Shown here: positions 1-11,400 of the stretch, one piece after another
How positions within the stretch are numbered: the stretch's first letter is position 1
Layout of the letters: each line of letters opens with the position of its first letter
Assembly (NCBI GenBank): GCA_946965045.2
Contig: OX337234.1
Span: 3,224,001 to 3,288,000, forward strand
Source of the DNA: Epithemia pelagica
Lineage: Eukaryota; Bacillariophyta; Bacillariophyceae; Surirellales; Surirellaceae
Reading direction: 5' to 3'
DNA: 64,000 nucleotides
Made by a program: the position numbers and the translations under genes
The notes under the pieces: model-generated
What the model saw: only the letters and a program-made list of their open reading frames with translations
Told to the model about the DNA's origin: nothing
The model's database searches: none

Positions 1-338
1 TTCGGTCACGACAATGGGAGACGATCGATATTGCAAATTCTTGACATGATCCAATCCTCCCAAGGGACCAAGTGGAATGGTTTTGGTAAAGGCAACCGTT
101 GTTTGGGTCAAGCCCTTGCTGTTTTCCTGGGGCAACACAATCGTGGCATTGTTGGCCACGTACTGGGCTGCAGGATGGGCAAAGTAAAAGTAGGGCTTGA
201 CAGTGTCCGGTCCAGGAGGATCCAAGGATGGTTCAAATAAGGGTTGGTCTGGATCGTCAAATGTGTCCCAAAACAAGACGGTCCTCTTGGTTTCGGTCTT
301 GTCGTCGTCCTTGTCGTTGGTCGAGGAGGACGGCATGG
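1..338 (-). CDS. Unrecognised protein, 3' end cut by window edge
   Basis: The minus strand is open from an ATG at 338 to the window edge, so at least 112 residues are present and the C-terminus is missing. The product starts MPSSSTNDKDDDK, an acidic low-complexity stretch, and then becomes ordered with short motifs such as VLFWDTFDD and KPYFYFAHPAAQYV. The frame stays open above the ATG and reads GGIFAWVCFGQAQ before an in-frame TGA near 440. That looks like the end of a signal peptide, so a spliced first exon further upstream is possible and the 338 start may be internal. I do not recognise the family. The codon pattern is clearly better than in the competing frames of the same stretch. Confidence 0.5.
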
Positions 339-1044
339 TTCGGTCCTTGCTGCTGTGGTTGTTGTTGCCCTTCTCCGTTTCTGTTTCGTCTTGTGCTTGT
401 CCAAAACACACCCAAGCAAAGATACCACCGCTTGACAACGTTCATGTTCGTAAACTTGCCGGGTTGTGCTTGCCGGATCTTTGGCGTCGAAAGACTTCTT
501 GGTCACTTTGTGATTTGTGAGACGATCGCGTGGGTCGCGGATTCCTGGTGAGACTGCGCGCGTGCGCCTCTGTTCTGTTGTGTCCCCTCATTTTTTTCAA
601 TCCCCGCACTGCGAATTCGTTCCACACCATGGCGGTTTCAGGAACCAACCGTCCCGTTGGACCGGGTCAAGAAAGGAATCTCGGAATCGAGAGACAGGCG
701 GTTGGGGACAATGAGGAGGAGGATGGACGACAAGTATATGACGAACTCGGGACGAAGCACCATTGATAAAGTCTTAAGTAAGTATATGCTAGGAGATGCT
801 ACCTTGAGAATCGCCGCCGATCCAAGTGCCTGATCGTTGGTCATAATCCACACATGGCAAATAAAACTCCATGAAGACGAGCAACAAAGAAGAAGAAGAA
901 GAAGAGGATCGAAACGTTTGAAGAAAAAGAACAACAACCTGGAACGATAGTCACCTTCCTAGCAGCACAGTGACGCTACAAAAACGGAACCCCACACAAT
1001 CCTACTGGTACCATAAAATAGCTATATTAGTCAATAGAGGGCTG
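339..1044. other. Intergenic, no supported gene
   Basis: Several short overlapping frames occur on both strands, none with a convincing composition. A short GAA-type microsatellite lies at about 888-906. The region probably holds the 5' end or promoter of the edge gene and the 3' flank of the LysM gene; both run on the minus strand. Confidence 0.4.
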
Positions 1045-2906
1045 CTAGCACAAGGGATGCAATGGTTGGGATTGTGACTGGGATTGCTCCTCGGGAGATG
1101 TTGTCGAAACGGACACAAGTGGAGTAGTAGTCACCGATGCCGATACCAAGGATTGTGGTTGTGGTGGTGATTGTTTCCGAGTCGGGGATGGAACCATGGT
1201 AAGCGACAGGGGTGATGGGGAGGACACGGTCGCAACGACTGTCGAACCGGACGACGGCAGAGTCGTTGCAGCATTCGTAGGCATGTTGGTATGAGTATCG
1301 AGTGGTGGTCGGTTCGGGTGCTGATGAGACACGACGGGTTGGAGTTCAACGCCATAGTGTGCATGTTGAGAGGATGCTTGGTACACGTCTTGGGGTTGCA
1401 CCGATTTGGTGGCAATGGCCGGGAGGGGGGCATAGACAATGCGAGCCTTGTTGTTGTGGTTGTTGTTGTTGTTGGCTTCACTTGCCACATCGTCCTTGGG
1501 TTGTTGTTGGTGTTGCGGGTCCTTTCCAGTCTCGTCGTCGTCTTGTGCTCTATCTTGGTCGGGAGCGGCGGCGGCGTTGGTGGGCGACACCATGCGTCGC
1601 AACAAGGACGATCCTGGAAAGTACGACGCGTACACGGGGGAGGATGCTTTTGCCAATGGCAATCGTTGAGGTCCACGGGTCATGGTCGTGGCCGAAATGG
1701 TACTGCTATTGTTGTGGCTGCTCGAACGAATGCCGGCTCCGAGCGCCTGTAGACCGGCCCCCGAAGGAGCGGACGTGATGCGGATTTCCCCCGACTTGAG
1801 CGTCCCTGGTTGTTGTTGTTGCTGCTGTCGTTGTTCCGGATCGAGAGTAGTTCCATCCTCTTGTTCCCATTCCACATCTTCCTTGGCGGATTGCAAGGCA
1901 CTGGGGAGATCCCAATCGGACAATTCCAAATAACTGTTCGTGTCCAAAAGAAGTGAGATACAAAACATTCCGCACGAGAAAACAAAAAACAAAACAAGCA
2001 AAAAGAGGTGCGTGTAAGACTTGCAGTGTCCGATGGAGCAAGACGAACGTGTGTCATCCCCCTAGGCGAGCTTCCTGGTCGTGGTCCAGTTGCAGTAGTT
2101 GCTCCTGGTACCGCGTGGACACGTTCCTTGGTTCCCAAGCTGTATTAGTCGAACACGTACGCTTTGGCTTCGGTAATACCGAGTTTGGGAAATTCGGCCA
2201 AAAAGCTATAGAGCTTGTATTCCTTGGCATTGGTATCTTGAACGCGGAGAAAGCCACTTTTCAGGGCCTTGGCGGAAATGGGAATGACGAGCTTTTTGGG
2301 CGCAAGCAACAAGGAGTGTCCGGAAAAGTGATTGGCCTGACGCAAGCGGGTACTGGAAATTTTGTAGGCGAGACAAATGCCTTGCAGCGTGTCGGTGGGC
2401 AAAATCAAGTGTTCGACGTAATCGACCCCCAAGACGCCCTTGCCGGCTGGACCCACACAGTCGTGACTGACGACATCGTTGGAATCAATGGTGGAATTGC
2501 TGTGCGTCCGATGCAAGGGATACTGCGGAGGAGGTATCGATCGGACGGCCGATCGATGCGGGGGTGGAACCGCCGGACTGCCACCGCCACTGCTGCTGCC
2601 ACCACCACCGTGGAATCGATGCTGCGATCGTGTAGTGGTGGTGGAGGAACCAAAGTCGTCGGTTCGAATGCTCCGGACACTGCCCGTGGTGGGAACCCAT
2701 ACGGCCGCCGCACGCGCCGAACTGCCACAGGCACTGCGACTGCTGCTCGTGTTGTTGGTGGTGTTTGGGTGGTGGCGTTCGGAGGAGACCAGATCCCATT
2801 CGTCATCGTCGTCGTCGCCGTGATGACTGGACGCTTCGTGGACACGGAGGGGCGATTGAGCTCCAAATTCAACCAAAATGCGTGCTGGAGGGTGCGGACT
2901 GGCCAT
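1045..2906 (-). CDS. LysM-domain protein, two exons (544 aa)
   Basis: Exon 1 is 2161-2906 and exon 2 is 1045-1933, joined across a 227-base intron. The start is MASPHPPARILVEFG at 2906. Residues about 15-165 are low-complexity (Asp run, Ser, Gly, Pro). A LysM-like module follows at about 165-210, with the typical TDTLQGICLAYKIS opening and an N-x-F-S-G-H stretch before KKLVIPI. LysM modules bind N-acetylglucosamine polymers such as chitin or peptidoglycan, but intracellular LysM proteins also exist. No signal peptide or membrane segment is visible, so the cell location is open. Exon 2 starts YLELSDWDLPSALQSAKED, an acidic helix completing the module's C-flank, and then becomes Gln/Asn/Ser-rich and disordered. 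The splice joins GC to T to make Ala and gives AKA-YLELSDWD, which fits better than the unspliced reading ending AYVFD. Confidence 0.75.
1934..2160 (-). other. Intron of the LysM gene
   Basis: The donor reads GC/GTACGTG and the acceptor AACAG/TTATTTGG on the minus strand. Removing 227 bases restores one phase-2 frame through the acidic LELSDWD helix; without it the frame stops three codons after the donor. Confidence 0.75.
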
Positions 2907-4303
2907 GGTGTGTTGGCGGAGTGGTCGTACTTTAAGGATTGAGAATGAGTGTAATTTTCTATTTCTGCTGCTGCTGTTGGTCCACTGGCACAAGGAGGAT
3001 GGAGGATGTACGGTCGGACACAAGGATATGGTAACAACAAGTAGGTGAGGACAAGATTCACTTCCAGCTTCAAGGATAACTTCCACTATCCTCAAAAAGA
3101 CAATACAAGTGACAGTGAGAGTCGAATTTCCTTGTTGGTGGTGACCCGAAAAAACTCTACACGACGAACGCAACACTACTAGAGCCTTGTGGTGATGAGG
3201 ATGATGTGGGGTTCCTCCATTCAGGGTTCCATATCTCACCAATCACTCGAGACAAAGAATCTTGGACCCACAATATGGAAACCATTGTGCCTGCGGACTC
3301 ACCTTTTGGTGCACCACCGAGTTCTACACAAGTATATGAGAATCGAGGGGGAGCAAGTTCCGTTGACTCCGTTCTCTCTACAGCTCTTGGTCGATCCAAC
3401 GTTCCAAACAATTCTGCTGCTTTCCAGTGCAGTGCAACCGTTACCAAGAGGGCGAGAGGAACCAAAGACCAAAGCCTTGTCGTTTGGTCCAATCGATGGA
3501 CAACAGACGACACTCGAAGAAAAGATAAAAGTTGCTTGGATTGTGAAGAGGGTGCTGGCCAAAAATTGGGGAATACGAAATCTCCTCCGGCTTTGTAGAT
3601 CAACTCTCGTTTAAAGTCTGAATGGGCAATGACTGGATGGAAGAGACTCGAAAGGATCTTTCCTTGTCAGGTATTACGAGCATTTCACTTCTTTCATGAG
3701 TCCTCCATTCTCTATTCATCTTGTAAGGCGAGTCTAAATCGTGTGGAAGTCTCGTTTCCTGGTCCCCCAAACTCCTCACGAGCGCCATGCTTTCGTATGT
3801 TCCACGGGAAGGCTACTGTCGAACGATTGCTCGGCTCGCTCCGAAGTAGTGACTCCTCCCCCAATCCCCCAAAGCGCCCTCCATTCGGTCACGCCAATGC
3901 CCGTCCGTCCAACCATCCGTCTTTAGGACGCGACTCTGGAGCGTCTGAATCATTCGCTCCAGAGTCGCTGTGGATAATGCTAACATCATTGGAAGTTGCC
4001 ACTTGCCACACCTCTATTGAATCATCTTCAACGGATCAACGGAAAGAAAGAGAGAAAGCGAGAAAGCTCAACGTCCAATACAATAATATATATCATACAA
4101 TAGCTCAAGAGAACCGAATCAGATTGCAGCCATCATTGATACACGCAACAAACAGCAAGAGGCTTTTGTGTGTTGATTTGCCTTTTGAAGAATCTCTCTT
4201 GGCGTGTGGATCATCAGACGGTTGCCCTTTTGTCAGGCGTGCACGTATTGCCAAGTAGACAAAACAAAACCACGAGATAGAACAAGAGCAACCCCAACGG
4301 ACT
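2907..4303. other. Intergenic with ambiguous frames
   Basis: Both strands carry mid-length open frames at 3157-3614, including one minus-strand frame with a hydrophobic stretch (LWSLVPLALLVTVAL), and a plus frame at 3629-4258. No frame shows a domain I recognise and their codon use does not stand out. A spliced small gene here cannot be excluded. Confidence 0.35.
3930..3968. repeat. Perfect 14-bp inverted repeat (hairpin)
   Basis: The arm GCGACTCTGGAGCG at 3930-3943 is matched exactly by its reverse complement at 3955-3968, with an 11-base loop. It lies about 350-400 bases upstream of the TLDc gene. Confidence 0.8.
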
Positions 4304-6142
4304 GTGGAGAGAGAACCATTACATCCAAAGTGTAGTGAAAAACCAAGACCTGGATACCAAGGAATCATGAACAAGGACGACCAACGTGACACTACCAACA
4401 AGAACAAGGAGAACAATCACAACATGAATTCACCGGCCAGCGAAGATGAAGAAGACGAACAAGAAGAAACCATCTCTCCCTTGCCTCTCACATCACGTCC
4501 TCGTCGCATGCCAAACATCAACAACAACAACACTGCCACGAAGACTGTAAGTCAACGTCGGTTGCATCAATCCATGCCACCCATGCGACTCTCCTCGGAA
4601 GATGGATCAAAGACGGCACAAGATCGATGGCGCATGTTGCGAACGGTCCGACGCGTTCAATCGGTCTTGGTGCATTCCTTGCAAGCCGAAGAACGAGAAT
4701 TGTTGCAGCACATTTCTTCTTCCAGTACCACCACGGCCCGTGCGACACCCACCACCACCAGTACCCCACACACAACTCATAAGACTGTGGATTCGAACCG
4801 AGACGTTCATCGTCAAGAATTGCACAAGGTATTGCAAGAGCACAAGGAATCGCTGCCCGCCGCCGAAACGGAATATTTGCATCAATTGATTGCCTCGCCT
4901 CATGTTTCTTCGGAATGGGTCGGCAAGGCCCGACAATCGGTGGTCTGGAGCTTGTCCCGCTCGGCCACCTTGCAAGAATCGCTCCGCACGGCCGCCGACG
5001 AGACTCCTTCCACCAAAACAATGATCCGTTCGACGCCGCTCCAAGGATCCATTCCGGAAGGAGGAGGAGGTGAAGTGGGACGTCCCTCGTTGAAACAAGT
5101 GCCAACGGATGCTTCCTTTCGCAAGGAACTGTGGGACTTTTCCGAAAGCTCCTTGTCCTTGGCATCGGCCGAGCAGTCTCCGAAACGAGAGCAACAACAA
5201 CAACCATCACAGCCACCGGCACCAGAGAACAACAACAACACTCCGGATACCAATGCGAATGCGGCCAATCCCTGGACGTCGTGGTTTCCATTCTGGACTG
5301 GACCAACCAGCCGTCCTTCCACGGACGATCAATCCAAGGCAACGGCCGTCACTCAAGAAGACGACGACGATGAGGATGAGTTGTGGGACTATCGGATTTT
5401 GGGGACACTGGGTGGAACCGACCCCGACTGTGCACCCCATGTCTTGACCCCGCCCATGATGCATGCCTTGAGACCACATTTGCCCACGAGTATTCAGTAC
5501 GATAATTTTTGGCTCAAATATTCCCTCCTTCGCGACGGTGCCTCGTTGGAAACCATGGTCCATCAACTCCGGAATTCGACCCGGACCGTCTTGGCTGTGG
5601 AAACCACCGACGGTCACGTGTTGGGGGCCGTGTGCAGTTCGCCGTGGACGCCTCGTGGCCACAAGTATTTTGGCAGTGGCGAATCCTTTGTGTGGCAGTT
5701 GCGTCGCTCGCGGTATACACCCTGTGCCACGGTCCAGGACCAAGTCGCCTTGGAACAAGAAGTGGATTTGTACAAGTGGAGTGGCCACAATCGCAACGTC
5801 CAACGACTCGTCCATGTCCACGAACCCCTCATGTTGGGTGGGGGAGGACCCGACGAGGTCGACCCCACTGGGACGGTACACGGCAGTGACGATGCCTTTG
5901 GATCGGCCTTGATTTTGTCACCCGATTTAGAATTTGGTCATTCCCATGCCTGTCTCACTTTTAACAGTCCACCCCTCCTCCAACAAAATAATGATAATAC
6001 AACCAAGAAGGAGCGGTTGCAATTTGCCATTCGCAATGTCGAAGTGTGGACGTTGACACCCGTCGATACGTTGGATCAAGCCGAAAAGGTGGAATTGGGA
6101 CGTCGGTTTATTTTTGAACAAGGTGCCTTTGTACAAGATTAA
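4304..6142 (+). CDS. TLDc-domain protein (612 aa)
   Basis: This is a single-exon gene. The first 370 residues are disordered and rich in Asp/Glu, Ser/Thr, Asn and Gln. From about residue 378 to 595 the protein matches the TLDc fold of OXR1/TLDC proteins: WLKYSLLRDGASLETMV, VLAVETTDGHVLGAVCSSPW, YFGSGESFVW, YKWSGHN, a Gly-rich GGGGPDE segment, then FGSALILSPDLEFGHSHAC and an FAIRNVEVWTL ending. TLDc proteins are linked to oxidative-stress resistance and V-ATPase binding in other eukaryotes; that role is inferred here from the fold only. The first in-frame ATG is at 4304. A second at 4367 (MNKDDQRDTTNK) starts just where the low-complexity acidic region begins and may be the true start, giving 591 aa. 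No intron is needed. Confidence 0.85.
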   Translation: MEREPLHPKCSEKPRPGYQGIMNKDDQRDTTNKNKENNHNMNSPASEDEEDEQEETISPLPLTSRPRRMPNINNNNTATKTVSQRRLHQSMPPMRLSSEDGSKTAQDRWRMLRTVRRVQSVLVHSLQAEERELLQHISSSSTTTARATPTTTSTPHTTHKTVDSNRDVHRQELHKVLQEHKESLPAAETEYLHQLIASPHVSSEWVGKARQSVVWSLSRSATLQESLRTAADETPSTKTMIRSTPLQGSIPEGGGGEVGRPSLKQVPTDASFRKELWDFSESSLSLASAEQSPKREQQQQPSQPPAPENNNNTPDTNANAANPWTSWFPFWTGPTSRPSTDDQSKATAVTQEDDDDEDELWDYRILGTLGGTDPDCAPHVLTPPMMHALRPHLPTSIQYDNFWLKYSLLRDGASLETMVHQLRNSTRTVLAVETTDGHVLGAVCSSPWTPRGHKYFGSGESFVWQLRRSRYTPCATVQDQVALEQEVDLYKWSGHNRNVQRLVHVHEPLMLGGGGPDEVDPTGTVHGSDDAFGSALILSPDLEFGHSHACLTFNSPPLLQQNNDNTTKKERLQFAIRNVEVWTLTPVDTLDQAEKVELGRRFIFEQGAFVQD

Positions 6143-6890
6143 TCTCCTAGAGGAGACACTGCCAACTCTACTACTCTAACTTTACGTGACGACGACGATA
6201 ACAAAAACAACAACTGCTTTCGGAGTGTGTTGATGGAAAGCGAATCGCGTGACTTTAGCCCATCCCTCGTGAATCATGGCGTCGCAAACAGTGGTGTTGT
6301 CGTCGTCGATCGTGCTTGTGTCTAGGTAGAGACATTGCGCGTCATCGTTGTTGTCCATGTGTGCACCATCCAGAGGCGCTTTATCCCTCCTACTGCTAGC
6401 TACTAGAGAGTGCCACACGCTTTTGTTCGTACACTACCGAGATTTGACCTGTGGATACCACCAAAAGGAGATCACCATGCGATTTCCAAGAGAGACCGTT
6501 GGCTACATCTACATAGACCAGGGGTCGCGCCTTGGGGGTAACTATGGGAACATGAACCGGACGTCCATTCACGATACACTTGCCAAACGCATAGAACCGA
6601 CACGATTTTTAGACGACTACGCAACAGTGAAAGCCTTCTTATGGGCAGATCAAAACCTTTCAAAGACAGGTTACGATTACTGTCATGACGAGCGGAGGAA
6701 GTGCATCTAGGATCGCCAGAATCAGAATGGCCTAACAGTGTTAGACCTATGGAAAAGTGGTACGTAGGAATATAGTTCGATTCTTCTTGTACTGTTACTC
6801 GAATTAGATTTGCTCAGACGAACATCGGAGACGATGAGTTGGTCCAATCACACACATCGTTCCATCATCCTCCTACTACTACTATTTCTA
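6143..6890. other. Intergenic, no supported gene
   Basis: A plus frame of 120 codons at 6348-6710 and several minus frames are present, but none shows a domain or consistent coding bias. This is probably the 3' flanks of the TLDc gene and of the EF-hand gene, which converge here. Confidence 0.35.
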
Positions 6891-7783
6891 CTAAAGGATT
6901 CCAAACAGGTTGTACAAAGCGAGTGCCGAGGCCACACCCACGGTAAGGACAGGGCCCCACATTCCATACCAGTGCTGCTGGGAGGCGGAGGAGGAGGTGT
7001 CCATGTTGGTAGCCGCATCGTATTGAAAGAGTTGCTGCCATTCAGTTTGCGTCATGCACCGATCGCCTCCAGTTTTTTCCACAAGGCGTTGGGCCAAATC
7101 GGGGGGAATAATGGTCTTGCCTTCAAAGAAAATGTTCAAAAAGTCCACCACATTCGAGGCCGAAACACAACGTTCGTCCTCCGTGTTGGTAGCCGCGTTG
7201 GTGCAAGCCACGATATCATCAAAGAAAAAGTCTCCGGCTGGCTGCGCAAGGCGCAAATCTTCTTTTCCAATAGATCAATCATGCCATCACTATTGGTATC
7301 GATACGGCCAACGGCGGTGTCCACAATGCTCTCGATATCTTTTTCTGTCGCATCCTTTTCGAGTTTGACGAGCAACCTCGACAACAAAGTGACATAGACA
7401 GAACGAATGACATCTGAGGAAAAGCTTTCTGAACCTTCCAAGCTTTGAAACAATGTCTGCAGCTGCTCTTTGGCTTGTTGACGGAACGCAATGGTTGCAG
7501 CGTCAATGTCTCCTCCTTGATCACTATCCGTTTGTGCTTGTTGGGGCTTAAACGTCGACGGCAACGAACCAAGAATGTAACACAGAGAAGGATCGTAGTC
7601 ATTGCTGGTTTCATCCTCGACGAGTTCTCGAGTTCTCTTGGACAACAAATCATACTTGGAGATGGGGATTGAAATCCCTCCTGAGATCGTGGCGATCTGG
7701 CCAATCGGAGGACTCGTGATCGTCGGGCTCACGACAGAAACAAAGGAATCCTTGAGCCATGTGGCTTGCAATACCGACGACAT
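6891..7783 (-). CDS. EF-hand, tail-anchored membrane protein with one-base frame break
   Basis: Two overlapping minus-strand frames together make one protein of about 297 residues. The N-terminal part (7783 down to about 7258) starts MSSVLQATWLKD and carries a helical Gln/Ser-rich middle. It runs into a calcium-binding EF-hand loop, RIDTNSDGMIDLLE, with Asp and Asn at the coordinating positions. The C-terminal part continues EDLRLAQPAGDFFFDD in another frame and ends with a hydrophobic segment, VLTVGVASALALYNLFGIL, followed by the stop, which suggests a tail anchor. One extra base at about 7257-7260 would fuse the parts as LLEKEDLRLAQ. No intron fits, because coding sequence runs to the break on both sides. 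So either the gene is recently broken or the assembly has a one-base error. The molecular role is unknown; calcium sensing at a membrane is the inference. Confidence 0.65.
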
Positions 7784-8234
7784 GATGAATTACGGTGATG
7801 ATGCCCTGGAACTTGGAACCTGTCAACACAAAATAAGAGATCTTCTCAAAAAATCTTTTTTAGAGACACACAAAAGATTTGGAATCTTTTTCTTTGCTGG
7901 GTGCGCGCGCAACTCTTAAGTATCGGTGCTCCCAGTCACTCCAAATAATAATGGGCAAAGCGCAGCCAAGCAGGCCGATTTACTTAACAATTCTCTGGGG
8001 CAATAGTCTGAAATATTTATGCGAAAATTGACAGGCCTGCGCTTCTTTGACTTTTTCAAGACCAAAGACCATCTAAAAAGAATTCATTCGGGGATCACCC
8101 AACCAATTTTCGGATATGATACCGATACTTTGGGGGCCACTTTTTGGTCACCACAATCCACCAAACACAACAACCATCATATACAATGACTCAACATGCA
8201 CCACCTTCATCCTGACGACAACGACAACGACGGC
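7784..8234. other. Flank of copia 1 insertion, possible short exon
   Basis: No long frame is present. An ATG at 8196 opens a frame (MHHLHPDDND) that runs to the copia 1 insertion site and, with the element removed, continues from 13829 as VPEIGGIQAFWLEAFKRAA before a stop. This 37-codon reading may be part of a small host gene interrupted by the element, but it is short and unsupported by any domain. Confidence 0.25.
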
Positions 8235-8239
8235 GGCCA

Positions 8240-8350
8240 CAAAATACGGTCATGTCATTAACTCATAAACTAAAAGAGTGACCATTAGGAACCTCTAACC
8301 TAGAGGTCTATGTCTCGCTAAAATCTCGCCCATAACCGCGACCATTTCTT
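8240..8350 (-). repeat. 3' LTR of copia 1
   Basis: This 111-bp copy is identical by eye to 13713-13823. The ends are not the usual TG...CA: the minus strand begins AAGAAATGG and ends GTATTTTG. The boundaries are set by the GGCCA duplication and could shift by one or two bases because the flanks share bases. Confidence 0.85.
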
Positions 8351-8490
8351 GGTCCCCTCGCGATTCTCTGACCATTGCTAGGGTAATCGTGTCCCCATTC
8401 ATCATTATATTCCTTCATGACCTGCTTAAAGCCCAATTCTTATGAGTGCAGGACGTACCCAAACCCGCTTTGCAGTCGGTGGGAAACGTA

Positions 8491-11400
8491 CTAATACAAT
8501 ATCAAAGTAGCCAACCGAGTCCTTTCTGTTCCTGTTTGTATCTTTGTCAAAAGATCCGCAAGGTTAGTACGTGACGGCTCATATGCGATTCGACAGGTAC
8601 CATTAGCCACATTCTCACGGACAAAGTGATACGCAATTGCATTTGATTTCTTACGCAACACTGACTCGGGCCTTGAACTGTTTTGGACAACCGACATATT
8701 GTCCACTCTGACATGGGTGTGGCCGTCAAGAGGTACACCCATCATTCTGAGCTTGTAACGGAGTCCCTTTATCATCTCCACTCCAACCTTCAGAGCCATG
8801 AATTCAGACCCAAAGGTGGAAGTTTCCACACTTGTCTGCTTTTTACTGTACCAGTTTATGGGAGCTCGGTTCAGATAAATCAAAACGCCGGTTCTGGATC
8901 TTCGTGTTACCAAATCTCCAGCATGATCAGAATCCACGAAGGCGGTCATTTGCACTGCCTTCCCCAGTGGTTCAGGTGCATCTGGGGGTATGTCCTCTTT
9001 TGCATCCGGATTAAACCCCGTCCAATCCACAGAAGGTTCCTCACCATGTACTATATAATCGGGATCCAGTACCAATCTTGATCTGTCGTGCGTATTGATA
9101 TACGCGAAAACATGCAGCATTGCATGGACGTGTCCTTCTCTTGGTGCAGCTAAGAAAGCCGACAACATAGAAACTTCCGCTGTAATATCAATCCGGCCAA
9201 GTTCCACTAACCATCGTAGAACGCCTATCTGTTGCTGGTAGAAGTTCATCCATTCTTGATCGCAATATGCACTTGTGTCCAGCTCCGGCCTGTAGCCGCT
9301 TGGGAGGACACCGGCTGTACGTGTTTTGAACTGCATCCCTCGACTATCCATCCATGTTTGCACATTACGGATTGCTTCTTTCGCATACCTCCGAGAACTC
9401 AATGCCCAACATCTTTTGGAACTGTCATTGTCCACGTCGAAGGTCTCTACTTGATTGCCCAGGTAGATTTTGGGCGGTCCAATCGAATCCGGCTTTAAGA
9501 GATAATGCTGGTCTAACATGTTGAGGATGTTCTTTCCTTGATCAGACAATACCAAAACATCGTCGATGTAGATGAATACCAGCTTGTAATATCTAGTCCC
9601 GTCGGCCTTTGTTGCCGGTCTCATATAAACATCAGGGTCTGCACGACAAGCCTTGAAACCAAGAGATTCTTGGAGCGTCGTTGACAAATGCTCCCTCCAT
9701 GCGAATGCACTGGTCTTCAATCCATATAGAGCTTTTGTTCTGATGGCGAATCGGCCTTCGAATTCCGTTCCGAACTCCAACCCACACTTCATGCAGATTT
9801 TCTCATGACAAGGAGCGTTTAAATAAGCTCCAGCGATATCCGCAGCAATGACATCGATGCCATTCAACGCCGCCAACAAGAAACCAATCCGAACGCTCTC
9901 CCTCGAAACGACACTCGCGTAGGTCGGTGTTTCGGGTTCTTGTGTTTTGTGACCTCCAGCAACAAACCTGGCCTTCCTGGTAAAGTCCATTTTAACGTCA
10001 AAGACTATGTGACAGGGTATAACCTGGTGCCCAACAGGTTGTGCGGCCCCTTCATCAAGGATCTTGACTGCCGGAATGATCTTGGACATTTCGAGACGTA
10101 ATGCTTTGGCCCAGAAGTCTGTGCCCGTCTCTTTATCGATCTGCAGCGCTCTTTCGACCGTCTTGGGAATTTCTATCCCGTACTTCTGCCATTTACGCAT
10201 ATACCTCGTAGATTTGGCAGCCTTGATGAGGCGGTCTCTCCTTTTAAGCGTAAAGTTGACCCACCATACGAATGCCGGCTCTTTGTCGATCATATTCGCT
10301 ACTGCATATTCAGCAACTTCCAGGGGATTCGACTCCTTCAGATCTTTAAGGAGTTCCCAACTCGTCGACCCATCACGCCATTGAACACAGAGCGACCATC
10401 CTCTCGTCGTCCTTTTCTTGTGTTCACGTCCGTTTAGCATTAGCGTCCCCTTAGAAAGTGGGATTGCTGTTGCATCCTTCTTGTGATCAATTATTTGATC
10501 AATCAGTCGGTATTTGTTGCCTTCATCATCTAACTGTTCATAGATGTTTTCCGCGATTATATTCGCGGCATAAGCTTCAACATGCCCATCTTGAAACTCC
10601 ACTTCGTACATAGACGTGTCTAAATAGGGATTTGCCGACGCCTTGCCCACTAAGTTGCCTTCTGCGTCCCTTTTCCTTCGTTTCACTTGACCGGATCGTA
10701 GTGAGTCGCCGAGTGGTAGCATTACCTTCGCCGATATCAATTTGTCATAGGCATCTACTTTGTGCTCATCCATCTCGGGTTTCCTGACGTCCCCTTGCTC
10801 GTCATCCTCATAAGGTTCATAATGCGGGGTTTCATTGTCATATTCGTCAGGTTCTTCATCGTCTTCTTCCGGTGGCAAACCCTCTATTCTTGCTCCCAAT
10901 GCTGCTCGGAGCGAATCATTAAATTGCTCCTTTTGCGCAGTGAAGGTCTCGTCGTGGGATTTTTCTACGGACAACGGCCAAACAGACGTTCTGTGCACGA
11001 TCTTTCCTTTTGCAGTGAGTATCTTCGAACTCATGGCTTGTCCAACACTATGACTTGGACCAAGCCATCGTCCCAGTTTCCTTCCCTCAAATCCAGGGTT
11101 GGAATACCAAACTGGGTCATACCAACGATGCTCCACCAAATGGGATATATCGGGTGTGTCCCCTGTAAGAACCTTCATTGGCGGACCTTCAACATACGGA
11201 CTGGTCGTCAGTACCGTATGGGATCTTCTTCTGGCCATAAGCTCCAAGCAATGGTCCCACAGAACAGCCGGGCAATTCGTCCTTCTCATCTCGCGCCTGT
11301 ACATGCGCTTGAGCTCCCGGATGTTGGCTTCCGCTAAGTTCTGATTTGGCGTCCAAGCCTCGATAGGCTTTACTCGACAACCAAACTTATGTGCGGTCTT

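Noticed and set aside
2145-2160. Unspliced end of the LysM protein (AYVFD stop)
   Set aside because: A perfect GTACGT donor lies at this point and splicing restores the acidic LELSDWD helix; the unspliced stop is inside the intron.
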